DNA of 64,000 nt. It comes from Didymella arachidicola. Taxonomy: Eukaryota > Ascomycota > Dothideomycetes > Pleosporales > Didymellaceae. Below, in pieces: positions 11,212 to 22,643 of this stretch. The notes under the pieces are model-generated. The model worked only from the letters and a program-made list of their open reading frames with translations. It was not told where the DNA came from and did not search any database. The translations under genes and the position numbers were made by a program. Each line of letters starts with the position of its first letter. Positions within the stretch are counted from its first letter, which is position 1. The stretch covers positions 1,302,001-1,366,000 of the forward strand of contig CM049996.1 of the NCBI GenBank assembly GCA_016630955.3. Reading direction: 5' to 3'.

Positions 11212-12715
11212 ATTGGTCGTGTGCTCGTAATGATGGTGGTGATATTCTGGATCCAACAGTGGCTGGTTCGGTAGGTGTGGGTCCAACGCAGGGAATGACT
11301 ATATGGTGGTTTGCGAGCCACTCTTTTGTTTCGCACAGCGTCAAAGACTGCAACAAACAACCCTGGTCCCAGGTTTGAACTCCACAATGTGGTACTCCCA
11401 CTGTTTAGATGCGTAGAGTCGAGTCGCGCGAGTGCTGAAGAGCGTTGTGGTGCGCGAGGGTCCAGCACAACGTCATTGAACCTGAAGGGTACGCTGTGTA
11501 ACGTGGGTCGGCGCGGTCCGTCGCGGGATGTGGTCACGGCTTCACGGCGATGGTGAGTGATTCAGATGGCGATGCGCGCAAACACGGGAGGGAAGTCGCT
11601 CGATAGAGGGTCTGTCTTCGGTGCCATGTCTCAGTGTCGCAGTCTCGAAAGTGCGCCAGAGCAGAAATTCGGTTCGCTGAGGGCTGGCGGAGCTCAAATA
11701 GGCGGTGAACTCCCACGGTCTGGGGAAGCAATGGAAGGCAGAATCCAGCCACGGCAGACAGAACTACGAGCGCTGCGGGCAAGCTGTGGCGGGGAAGCAG
11801 AAGGCCCAAATATGGGCACGATGGCGAGATGGCAAGAGGAATGTGGGACGAAAAGCGCAATGAGCGTCGGGCAGCAGCTGCATGTTGTTTGTGGAGCGCG
11901 CCTGCAAACCAATGTCGGTCGCTCTGCTCAGGGTCATGCATTGCTAGTCTTGAGGCGCTGTTGCGCACCCACGGCCTGCGTTCCCCAGCTGTGCTGACTG
12001 GCTGCTGGGCCATTTAGCTGCGGATCAGTGCAGTAGCTTGTGGACCCCAATGTGCTGGCCTGGGATCTGTGCAGGAGTGCCCTGCATTGGCGAGAATCGA
12101 CCATCACAGGAGAAGCAACAGTGCTGAAGCCACGCTCGTCTTCCACACCCATTCGTTCGCGACTGCGGCAAAAAGCACATTCATTGAGGTAACGGCACGA
12201 GAACGGTGAGAACGGGACGATGCGCGTTCTGGCGCGAACCACAAGCTACCCTCGTAGCGCCGCGCCGTCTGCAGGAGAAGTCTAGCTGTGGCGATGGTTG
12301 AACCCTAGGGGTTTGCACGCAGAGATGCCCAATCCATTGTTTCGTCGGCACGCAAGAGACTGGGATCTGTCATGTACGGATGTGAACATGAGATTACACT
12401 GCTTGAGCTACCAAAATCGTACTGTACGCTCTCGCCAGCTTGTATCGTGTGTGCCTTCATTGCCCAGCGTTCGCGAAACCTTAGCGTTCAATTTTCGCCT
12501 TGACATCTTGAGCTTATATGAATTACATCATAGCCCGTGACAAACCGACGTCAGTCGTCCTCGAGAGCTGCCGACGGAGCGGGTGTAGTGTGTGATTACC
12601 TTGGTCGATGTTGGTGAAGAAACTCTGGTTATTACAATATGCTACTGCGCTGCTGCGGCGCGAACATGCCTGTCTCGTGTGGTCGTACAGTGCCGCAAGG
12701 TGGGCAAATGGGCGC
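11212..12715. other. Intergenic region
   Basis: This 1.5-kb stretch contains the promoter of the coiled-coil gene and the 3' flank of erg27. Open frames up to 159 codons overlap on both strands, lack domains and look like chance frames. Confidence 0.5.
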
Positions 12716-14091
12716 TCAATCCATCTCAACCGCAACGCCGGCACGCCTGAGCCTGTCCTCCCACTCGCACCTGAGCAGCTCCATCTCCTCCCAGCACTGC
12801 CTGCCCAAGGCTTCAAACTTCTCTCTGTCCTCCTTGGTGAGATCCTTCGCATACGGGTCTCTGCCTTTTCTCTTGTATTCTGCAAGTCTGCCGCCCCAGC
12901 CCCAGCCAGCGACTTCCGTTCGCTCCACGCGCTCCTGGCCCCAGGCGTCTGTTGCGCTGCCCCACTTGCCTACACCTTCTTTCTCCTCCATTGTATCGAG
13001 TGTGTTCTGCTTGGCGAGCGCGAGCCAGACCGTGGCGACAGCGCCCTTCTCAAGAGTGAGAGGATGCCATTGGCTGCCAATCCACCGAGCAATGTAGAAT
13101 GCGGCGATCATGGCGTATTCGAGAACGAGCGGGAGGGTAAAGATAGCGGTCGCGGTAATACCGGGATGTGTGACGTAGATCAGAGGTTTCGTGATATTAG
13201 GCTCGTTCGGTAGGTCGAGGTACTGGGCCACGGCAGTCGACGTGGCTGGAAGTCTGGATGTGATACCCAAGACATCTGTCAGTCGCTTCGACGATTCGTA
13301 CGCGGCGTCTTCGGAGAGAATGCCCTGGAGGTCGTCCGTGTTCAGTGTGTGTGCGTATGCCTCCAAGCTGCTTGTCCATATTATCCTTCCCCTTGTGCCT
13401 TCGCTCTTGGGGTGCCGTGCAAGAAGAGGCGCAAGGTAGTGGCCCAGCAGGTAATGTCCAAAGAAGTTGGCGCAGAAGACTTCACCCAGCGGTGGCTCCT
13501 CCTGTGCATGCCCGTCCTTAGCCGGCACTTGCGGTTCGGCCATCCATCCTTTTCCAGACAGCTTATATGTCGGAAAGGTAACAGCTGTCTTGAACTTTGT
13601 GAGGATGCTCCAGATTGCTAGAGGCCAATTGATGCCTGTCCATCCACCAATGCCCGCATTGCAGATGACGACATCAAGTTTTGGCGTTGTCTCGAGCAAT
13701 TTCTTGCTCAGCTTCTGTACCGATACCAGACTCAGCAGGTCCAATCGTTCCTGCCTGAAGTGTATCCGCCCCTGTAGCAGCTGTGTGACGCCTGGCAATG
13801 AGCGCTCATGCTGGCGGCAGACCTTTCGTAGGTGTGCTTCGAGAATTTCGATCGTGGCATCGCCCTTCTTTTTGTCTCGCGTGGTGATTAATAGGACCAG
13901 GGATTCGGTTTGGGGGCGTGTCTGCAGGAACTCGTCAATCATTCGTGTGCAAATGCCAAGTCCCAGGCCACTGCGATTTGGTCAATTGACTGTTTCGGCG
14001 AATTGGCAGGTTGCCCTCACCTGTTGGCACCGGTGACGAGAACGTAGTAGCCATTCTCAGGTGTTGGTATGTCTTCGTGGAGGTATGTCAT
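12716..14091 (-). CDS. erg27: 3-ketosteroid reductase (C-3 sterol dehydrogenase partner), SDR
   Basis: Two exons, 14091-14021 and 13970-12716, joined over a 50-nt intron, encode 441 residues. The join restores the cofactor motif: VLVTGAN/SGLGLG (TGxxxGxG). Other SDR marks are VVICNAGIGG, the active-site Ser in IIWTSSLEAYA and the YxxSK catalytic pair in AYESSKRLTD. A hydrophobic segment near residues 300-325 (LVLEYAMIAAFYIARWIG) fits membrane association. Length and motifs match fungal Erg27, which reduces the 3-keto group with NADPH during C-4 demethylation of sterols together with Erg25, Erg26 and Erg28 at the ER. The C-terminal 80 residues are charged and Trp/Arg-rich. The first exon is only 71 nt, so the gene is easily annotated too short. 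Confidence 0.88.
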
Positions 14092-15437
14092 GTCTGGCGG
14101 CTGCAATGGGGATGCGGATCCTGGAACGCGCCCGCGCAGCGGGCGATTTCCTGTTCCTATTTCGCTTACTTTGCGCGTTGGAAGCGTTCCACCAATGAAA
14201 AAAATGCGACACCAGCAATTATACGATTGGCTCAATGTTGGCACAGATTGGAATCACGAAATGCAGCTTGATGTGCGGTGCAGTAGTGCACGATAATGAC
14301 TAATCCACACTCTAGACCAGAGCTGCAGGCACAGAGATAGTTCGTTGCTTGTCGAGGTTTTTAAGTATCAAGCTAAGCCACAGCGAATGCATGTTGAGGG
14401 CTCTTGGTTTCTACACAATCAAGTCGCTGACGGTAGCCCGTGCCATCATATGCTCCAAGTATGCTATGTAGCACAGGTCTGCAACGAGGGTCTTCCGAGA
14501 AAACCATCTCTGAGTCTTGTGCCGTTGGAAAGCGTCCTGACTGATCGCGAGTTCCTCGGACAGCGATGTTCGGCCGAATGTCGTGCTGGGGTCACTCACC
14601 CATCTCGCTCGGTGTTTCTTCCGCCTGACCACGATCCAACAAAACCTCGACTTTGTATCCCGCTTGAACTTGACCGCGCATTCATGCATCCGCTGTGGAG
14701 CATTTCGTCATCCCCGAAGACTACAGCCTTGCTCTGCGGGCGCTTCGCCTTCCTCCAGACCGAGGAAACACGCCGAAGGCTGCTCGAGCATAACAGGGTC
14801 CGTCCCAGGGACTACCTACCTTGAGGAAGAACAGCGACGAGCTCCCCCGCGGTGATGTTTCACCGGCGCAGTAATCTTTCCAGAGCCGCTATAACTGTCT
14901 ACTCGGCCCGCAACGCGCAATCAGGCGGAGCACTTTGAACGGCTGATCACTGCGCACTGACTCTCCATGGTATCCTCGTCGTCTCCCCGACCCCGAAGGT
15001 TCCGTCTCATGAAGAAAGGACTTGCGAGTCGCCAGGCGGACAAATCTTGTCGGCGCCCCGAAAGCTAAGGTGAGACGTTGCGCTTCGCGGGGAAGACGGG
15101 TAGTGGTCGAACGGAGACCGCAGTAGGACCGCCACGGCATAGGCGTCGGTTCGATGACAGCGAATGTCACGGACACGAATAGTGGTGGCTGTTGCGTGAG
15201 CAGCGCGGAATGATGTGAATGAAGATTCCCGTAGGGGTGCCTGGACCTTGTAAGCGCAGAGTCTTCACCGATGTGCGATGCGAGATCGTTGACATGAACG
15301 GCCCCTTCTATGCGCCAAATCAAACCCACCTGATAAGCTTCCGATATTGCGCAGAGGGTTCGCATGCACGTCACGCGTGGCTAGATTCGCGCGCGTTTCA
15401 GCCCAACAGCCCACCTCGTGTCGGGGTGATCATCGTA
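14092..15437. other. Intergenic, no gene supported
   Basis: Contains the erg27 promoter. Open frames of up to 161 codons overlap on both strands but show no domain or plausible splice continuation. Confidence 0.45.
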
Positions 15438-15582
15438 CAAGATAGGTCCCTGAATGAGTGAGAACACGATTGATCCTAGAACGACCAATAAGAGCATGCA
15501 AATGCAGGAGCTGGCCATTCAGAAACCTCGAGAAACGTCTGTGGGGTTGCTCGTATTCTCACTCATTCAGGGACCTATCTTG
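15438..15582. mobile_element. MITE-like element with inverted ends and TA target duplication
   Basis: The left end (CAAGATAGGTCCCTGAATGA from 15438) recurs inverted at the right end (ending at 15582). The arms match for about 32 bases with one mismatch (15467 C against the T equivalent). Both ends are flanked by TA (15436-15437 and 15583-15584), the target duplication typical of Tc1/mariner/pogo elements. The 145-bp length, about 80-nt internal part and absence of coding capacity fit a non-autonomous MITE. An alternative is a chance inverted repeat or a structured RNA, but the TA flanks favour a transposon. No transposase gene is in the window. Confidence 0.7.
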
Positions 15583-17536
15583 TAAACGGGCATGCATGTC
15601 GCAGGGACGGAGTGCACTCCGTCTTTTGGCAGCGGTTGAGACGCGCACGAGACGAGCAACCATGCAACTTTGTTGCTAGGAGTCGCATGGGCCGAGGCTA
15701 GGCAGATTTGTCTAGACGCATATCGAAATTACGGTCTAAAAGTAGTCTCACTCTGCAAAGTCGGCGTGGGCCTTCTTCGTTCTTGGTGTTGGCTGTATCG
15801 ATGAAAGTTCGTGATAAGAGCGTGCCCAAACTGCACCGTTACTTGATCGGCCCTTGAACAGCGCGGCAGATCCATTCTCGCTGGCTTGGCTATAACCAGC
15901 AGTCCACTGTGTTGGAAGCCTTATCTGAACTCCATGCTAGACATTCATGGGGGGATCAGATAAGTCATCTGGTGTATTTAATTAGATGCAGCAGGTTTGT
16001 CGAACACGGATGTCGAATGCCTGATCCAGAAGGACCGATTGCCTGCGTCTGCGAGAGACGGGACTTTCTGTCAGAGCTCGGCCCGCTCCCGTGAGCCAAA
16101 ACCTCGGTTCCTGAGGCATGAATCAGGTTGCTTTTGGTGGCAGCCTTGCTCGTTTCAGAACTGCCATATGCCAGATAGGATGCTCGCACGCCCGCAGGTG
16201 TCATCGATGGCAATCATTGATCGTAGTCAAAGTATCGATGCAGGTGTATGCTGTCGACAATCGTTGTACATGTTCGCTGATGTCGTTGAGTGGACTCGGA
16301 CGTGAATCCTGACACGTTGTGGCGTCCCAGACGGCAGGAATTTGGAAAGCAAGGTGCAGCTGGACGAGGGCAAGTTCTATCTCAGCCAACGATGGGCCCG
16401 CCCTGCTGACCGAGAGCGAGTCCTCAACGAGACGAACAGCGATCCTGGATAAGGCCGTCAGCCAGAATGCGAGGATGCGCCGTCGAGATTACGAGGGTCA
16501 ATGACCAAATCCTTGGTAGGACTGTAGCAGATATGCGGTAATCGCTGGAGTTTCGTACATTCATTGCGCAATCGCAGATGCCAAAGGAGCTCAGTTGAGG
16601 GTCAGGAGGAGGCCGAGCCCTGCACTACAACAACCTCGTCTTGTGCACATGTTCGGGGCAGACGCGGAGACCCAGAAGCTGGCGCGAGGCTGGAATATCT
16701 TCCGTCCGTACCATACCACGTACTGCTAGGATTTTAGGACGTGAAGAAGCGCATATCAGCAGTTGTCCTCGCTCCTTGGGTTCGTCATAGACTTCAGATT
16801 GCTCCACAACGGCAAATGAACGTTTACCGCACCTGCGCTCACGTGTCATAAGTTTCGGAGACGCACGACATCTTAGCTTATGATTGAGCGTGTAACGAAG
16901 CTTCGGCAACAGCCCCGTTCAACCGAACATCACTTGGCCTAGCTGCCGCTGGGCTCTCCTCTATTTCATGCCGTTATTCGTGCGGAAGCATTTCCGTTAC
17001 GACAAACGGAAATGATTGAGGCTTTGGTGGTGGGCCGTCGGGTGCAGGATTGCAATTGAATCAGTCCACCTCGCTGCATGAGGGGAAGGATCATGCTCCT
17101 CGGAGAGTCGGAGCCTGTAATCGTGCGTCGAGTGGAGGACCGGTGGATCGATCATCCTCCCAGACCACCGCAAGAGTATCTATTGGTACATGACTCGCAC
17201 TGGGAGACTGCAAGGCCCTCTAACTCAATCTGTGATAGGATGACAATGAGGCTAATGAGCGGCAAATTCAAGCCACATACTCGCTCGACTACCGTTCCGA
17301 TGCACTTTACCTTGATCGTCCGCCCCATCAGCAACCAAAGCTCATTGCTACAGCTTTGATTGATGCGGCTTCCTTGGCCGGGCACTGGGGAAGCCACAGG
17401 ATCTGTCAAACAGGATTCGGCTTGTTGAGTAGATCTGTATGCAGTTGTCGCAGTATCATCACTACATGCCAAGTAAACTGTACAGCTAGTGGAAGACCGT
17501 CCTCCACTCAGGGGAGTGATTTGCTTGGTATTGTGT

Positions 17537-17572
17537 GCTGAGAAGTGAGCTGAGAAGTGAGCTGAGAAGTGA
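17537..17572. repeat. 12-bp tandem repeat, three copies
   Basis: The unit GCTGAGAAGTGA occurs three times head to tail without mismatch at 17537, 17549 and 17561, followed by a partial GCT. It lies in the gene-poor region. Confidence 0.85.
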
Positions 17573-20500
17573 GCTCATATTGGAGACTTTGTTTCCAACA
17601 GGAAAGGGAGTGCTCGTAAGGGGAAATAGTAGTCCAGCCTTGTGCTATTGTAACGGCCAGAACCAGGCAGGACACGCATCGCTCTCTAACCTGGTTTCAT
17701 TAGCCATACAATCCCGTAATATGGGTCCTTGTATTACAAAGTGGTCCCAGAATCTAGATTTAGGCTTGTCATGGTGGTTACACAGCACATCTGCCGAGTG
17801 CGGGAACTGTGCCACCTAGGTAGGGACTGGCATCTAGAGTAGCGCGTTTTATGCTGGAGATGTCAGGAAGCCATGTTTGAGCTGTGATCCAGGCATCATA
17901 CGCCCTTCACTATACGACGTGAGATATTCTCCACCAATGAGTCTTTTGTGAAGTAGCTCGAATTCCAAGGCCGAAAACTAAAACATCGAGGGCGTTCCGA
18001 TATGGGCGGAGGTGATTTTACGGACCGGGCCGTAGACCTAGAAGACCGGTGGCCGCGGTTGTACATACCAGGCTGACAGCGCATGTGCCGAAATGACTTC
18101 CACCATAAGGGTGATGAAAACCGGAAATGATGGAAGACGCCCTCAGAAGTCGGTCTGCGCAGTTCACACCGTTGAACGTTGACACCACGTTAATGGCAGC
18201 GACGTGCGTGGGTAAGGACCGGAGTTGACCCCGATGGACATTTAAGTTTGCCACACCGTTCCTTGTGCCTCTCCTCTGTGGCAGAATCTAGTGCGACGAC
18301 AAGTCAAAGTCGAGGAGATGATGATGTATATTGTGTAGTGCCTTTTGGCCTCCTGACGATATGTTTTTGACGACAGTAGGAAAGAACAGGCGACTGCCGC
18401 TGGCGCATTTAGATAGTGGAAGAGTCGCTGTGAAATTGCCCGCATGCTTGCAAGGCTGGAAGCATATGTTGTGAAATGAGCAAATATGGCCTTGGTAGTA
18501 CGTGGACCGAAGAAATCTTAGAGTGGAAACAATTTCAAAATGGGTATTCTGCAGCCTCCCGCTGTGCCGTATGCGCCTTACGTGGTAACAGTGACACAGC
18601 CAAACCGTGAAAGGATATCGACAAGCTTTTTGACTAACGGAGTCCTGATCTGGTAGTAGTGGTCCTGCAGTCACCTGGTAACGATGTCAGAACGATCTCA
18701 AGACATCATCGGTCCCGGTGAGCATACCGCAGTCCTCGTCTAATCGGTACTCTCTGATCTGCTATCAGCTCTGTCTAAACCATGTTCTCTGAAAATTCTT
18801 ACATTGCGACTACATTTGCAGGGCATCTCTTGTGCGTTTCTTGGTACTTTGTGCACCAGGCTCGAACCACATACCGTAGGTGGCTGCATTTGTATTGCAC
18901 CTGGGTGTAGTCACACATCGAGATGATGTGGTTGATGTGGTGTTGGAGAAGCTGGACGGAGATAAGAATGTTCAGATCGATATGATGGCGTTGATGTGGC
19001 GTCGAATATCACTGATTGATAATGGTAGCGTAGCAGTCAGGAGCTGAGATGGCGATCCGAGGTATTCATAGCTGCGCCCGGTCCGTCTACTATGTATGCA
19101 AAGCCACAGATGGGTTAGGTCAGTGCGAACCAGGTACCCGAGCCTGGTGCGTAGTCAAATCGCATAAATTCACCGTGCTCCAGGTGACATGCATCGAAGA
19201 CGCGATGATTTGCTTAGCCGGGAGACCGAGTGTGATCGAGCACTTGCTTGCAGAGTTTGGCTAGCTGGAGTAAACCCACTTTCCGAAGAAGGCGTGCGGG
19301 TGCAATGGCGTGTTCCGCGGACTTGCAGGGAGTGGTGATTATACAGTTTGAGTGTAAAGAAAAACGCCTTAGCGTGCAACAGACAGAAAGTTGATGCTGA
19401 TGCTGTGAGTGGTTGGAGTAAAGAACAGCTGGGAAACGGCATGGTATCATCTCGCAGTTCACCCGCTAAACCGTACTAACACAAGTGCACCAGACTCTAC
19501 CAGTCGCTTGATCTGCACAACGGCCCACGTTGATTTGGAGGTTGAAAGCGATGATGCGTGGGGTGCGCGCCGTTGAAACCTTGGACCTGTGTCTGGATGA
19601 GGCTGCGTCCAAGCTTCTCCAACTGAGTTTCGATTTCGCAAAGCTTGGCACTCCGCAAGACGACCGTATAATACCCGCATTAATGCCGTTGCTTACGAAC
19701 ACACCTTCGCAAAGCCAACATAGTTTGCAAACCCCAGGGCCAGCGCGACGGCAACCTCCCTGAGCGACCTGCCTGCATCCTTGACCCGATCCCGTCGCCC
19801 CGTCCGGAAGGGACGCCTACGAGAAACACCCGCGATTCAGCGAGCGTTACACGCACAGATGTGGCCGCACCGGTGAAATTGGAGCCCAAACTGGGCGACA
19901 TGCGTCACGTCTTGAGCCAGGCTGTCAGGCGAGTCGTTATGACACTCCCGCGACTACCGCGAACCTGTACTTCACAGTTTGAGCTCTGCAACTGCCGCTA
20001 GTGTTTTGGCATTGACGTCTCCTCCCTCAATGAGGCAGGTCTATTGGCCAGTATAAAGAGCTTCGTATGTCGGAGCGATAGGAGTGGCAAGCAAAGAGGC
20101 TTTTGACATTTCCGCAATCCTTCGTAGGTACTGCTGAAGTTGACTTATCCCACTGGGTTCCAACAGCGCAATCTGCGCCCTCCAGTCCGACGTTGTATGT
20201 CGCATTTGGCACTGGGTGCTGGTGTGATTTGCGTTCGAGACTGTCGGCAGGACCAAATGAAGGGGAATAGCCGTCGATCAAGATCCATCAACGCGTGCTG
20301 GCAGGCTCTGTGATCGTCCGATGCCTTGTTTCTTTATAGTAACAACGCCCGGACCGTTACAGCCCTGGTAGCGCGAGCAGACTCACCTCGGTGCTGGGTA
20401 CGAGAGTGGTGAGTTCCTGGGAGACCAGGGCATGCTATCCGAGCCGCCGGCATCGGCTCCGAAGGCAGCTTTGTCATGATTTCACCTCAGAAAGATGATT

Positions 20501-21153
20501 CGAGGAACGGTAGATAAGTTGTTATGATCGGACGTTGACAGCAACGAAGCTACAAATGGCATTTACGGACGTAGAGGAGCTCTCGTTGTGGCCTGTGCAA
20601 GATGGGGCTGCCATCTTGTGCTCGTGATTGGCCGATGCAAGAGGCAAGCCGTCGAAGCCGGCTGTCAACATATCACCTTGACACATGACGATGGTGAACA
20701 GTTTCCCCGGTGCTCTGCCGAGGTTTCTGCATCATCGAAACCGCAATCCTCCAAAGCCTAGAGCACGGCTGCTGTTCACAGCTGTGCAGTTGCTACCTGA
20801 GCATCCACTTTCAGACGCAGGGGTCCACTGTGCGGCTCGTCATACGAAGTTGAAGAGCTGAACTCCGTGCAGATCCACCCACTCAAGGGCAAGAATAAGA
20901 GAGCAATCAATAAAGGTAAAGCCACTCAACAGTTCTGACGCGGCAACAAAAATGCAGTGCCTGCCTTAGCCCTCACAGATTGGCGTTTCAAACCAGAACC
21001 TTGCTCGTTTCTTGTCTACGATGAGAATGTTCTAAGCAAAAGTAGTGCATTTCAACCAAACTCAAAGCTTAATGATCATTAGAGTCCAACCGTAATAACA
21101 AACATGTAGCTACGCGCTTGGACAATACGGAGGATAATACACGGTAATAAAGC

Positions 21154-21192
21154 CGCCAGATTTGCTTCAAGGCCCTTGAAGCAAATCTGGCG
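21154..21192. repeat. Perfect 39-bp palindrome
   Basis: The 19-bp arm CGCCAGATTTGCTTCAAGG (21154-21172) is followed by one base and its exact inverse complement (21174-21192). A one-base loop means cruciform or fold-back DNA is possible. The surroundings are A/T-rich and non-coding. It may be a fused pair of inverted transposon ends or a protein-binding site. Confidence 0.9.
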
Positions 21193-22643
21193 AAAACAAG
21201 GCTGCACTAGAAGCGTACTCAATTAGCAACCCATCTTGCAAATCTTAAAAACAGATGCTTCGACGGCTCAGCTTCCATGGGAAAAATGCCTATGCTATAT
21301 CCCCGTGGAACAACCTTCGCCGTGTCATTCGGTTGTGGAAGAAACCACCAGCTTCATTGCATTTTCCGAATTTCGTTCCTGTACGATAACTAAGCAGGTG
21401 ACGTCCACAGCTACACTCTATCAATCAAGAATTCCTATTAGATATAATACTTACAGTATAGCAAAGGGGCCTGTCCGCCCCTTGGCGTTTTATACCTAAA
21501 TGCGACTGCATTGGTCCTGCGTCTGCTCCTGCTATTTCCGTTGTGCTTCCTATAGGTATATTGGATTCAGCAATCCCGAAGCATCATCAACGAGAGGCTA
21601 GAGTCCATCGGTATCTCAGTAGGCGTATCTCGTCTACGTTAGCACACAGCTCTAAAACAACGATGCTCCCTAAACTCTACACTCGAGCTCAGTCACTCCT
21701 CAACAACTATTTGCGGATTCGGAGCGGGCGCGTCTGCTCCTCCTAAACACGGAATGCCCGTTCTCAGTCGTCTGCGCAGTCCAACACACCTACATCGTTG
21801 CTCATGCTTCATCGCTCTTCCCAGGGCATTCCATACTCCCACACTTTTCTTGATCACTACATCACAAATCAGGCCAGCCATCGCCCAACAAGCAATGACT
21901 CTGGCCCGTCCGATCAGCGGCCGCGCGATGCAAGCCCCGAGAGGAGGTGCAGTTCGTCGCATCAAAGGAGCCTCTTTCAAGAGCAGACAAGCGAACCGAC
22001 TATCGGAGCGCACAGTATAAGCAAGCGCTACAGAATCTCCTCGCACGAAAGTGATTTTTTCCCAAATTCGTGGTGTGAATGGTGAATATGATGGTGAACC
22101 TGGAAAAGCATTGGTAAGGCTTGTATGGGGCTCGGGTAAGCAGCAGAACCACGAAGCTGGCCCTTGCTATGCGATAACGGTCGTCAATGGTTGTTATAAG
22201 TGGTCAGAGCTGATAAAAGAAATATCGTGTAATGTTGAGACGGTGAATGGCCGTTGTACGTGCTCTTCTGCAGTCCATACGACTCATAAATTGACGGAGA
22301 TGTGGCTGCGAGGAGGACCGGGTGAGCATCGGACTGTGATTACTGATGCTATGGTAAGAGTGATTCACGCTCGTCTATAAGTTCAAGCCGACAAGTATAC
22401 CCCTTTACCTCGGTGACTCCAAAAGCCTTATAATATCGACGTTATATTGGGATTGCATTATCCATATGGACATGTGGTCGAGCACGTCATGCAGAATGTT
22501 GCTTTACAGAGCACGCGTACAGAAATAAAGGCATCCTATGCCCAAAGATCATGCTATCCAAGGGCGCGCCTTTTGGGTTTCTTCCTCAGCTTCAACGGCT
22601 CAGGCCGCGTTGAGCCCAACTCATCGTCCGCATCATCTGCGCA

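Larger units (their letters stand above)
15583..22643. other. 7-kb gene-poor region
   Basis: No open frame here looks like a gene. The longest frames (about 100-130 codons, for example 18288-18674 minus and 22051-22380 plus) have no recognisable domain and no plausible splice partners. The region contains a three-copy 12-bp tandem repeat and a perfect palindrome (listed separately); around 20.9-21.5 kb it becomes visibly more A/T-rich. It could be an old, mutated transposon graveyard, but no transposase or reverse-transcriptase motif was seen by eye. Long non-coding RNA genes cannot be excluded. Confidence 0.5.

Noticed and set aside
22051..22380. 109-codon plus-strand frame in the gene-poor region
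   Set aside because: No ATG start, no family recognised, no splice partners; kept only as a note.
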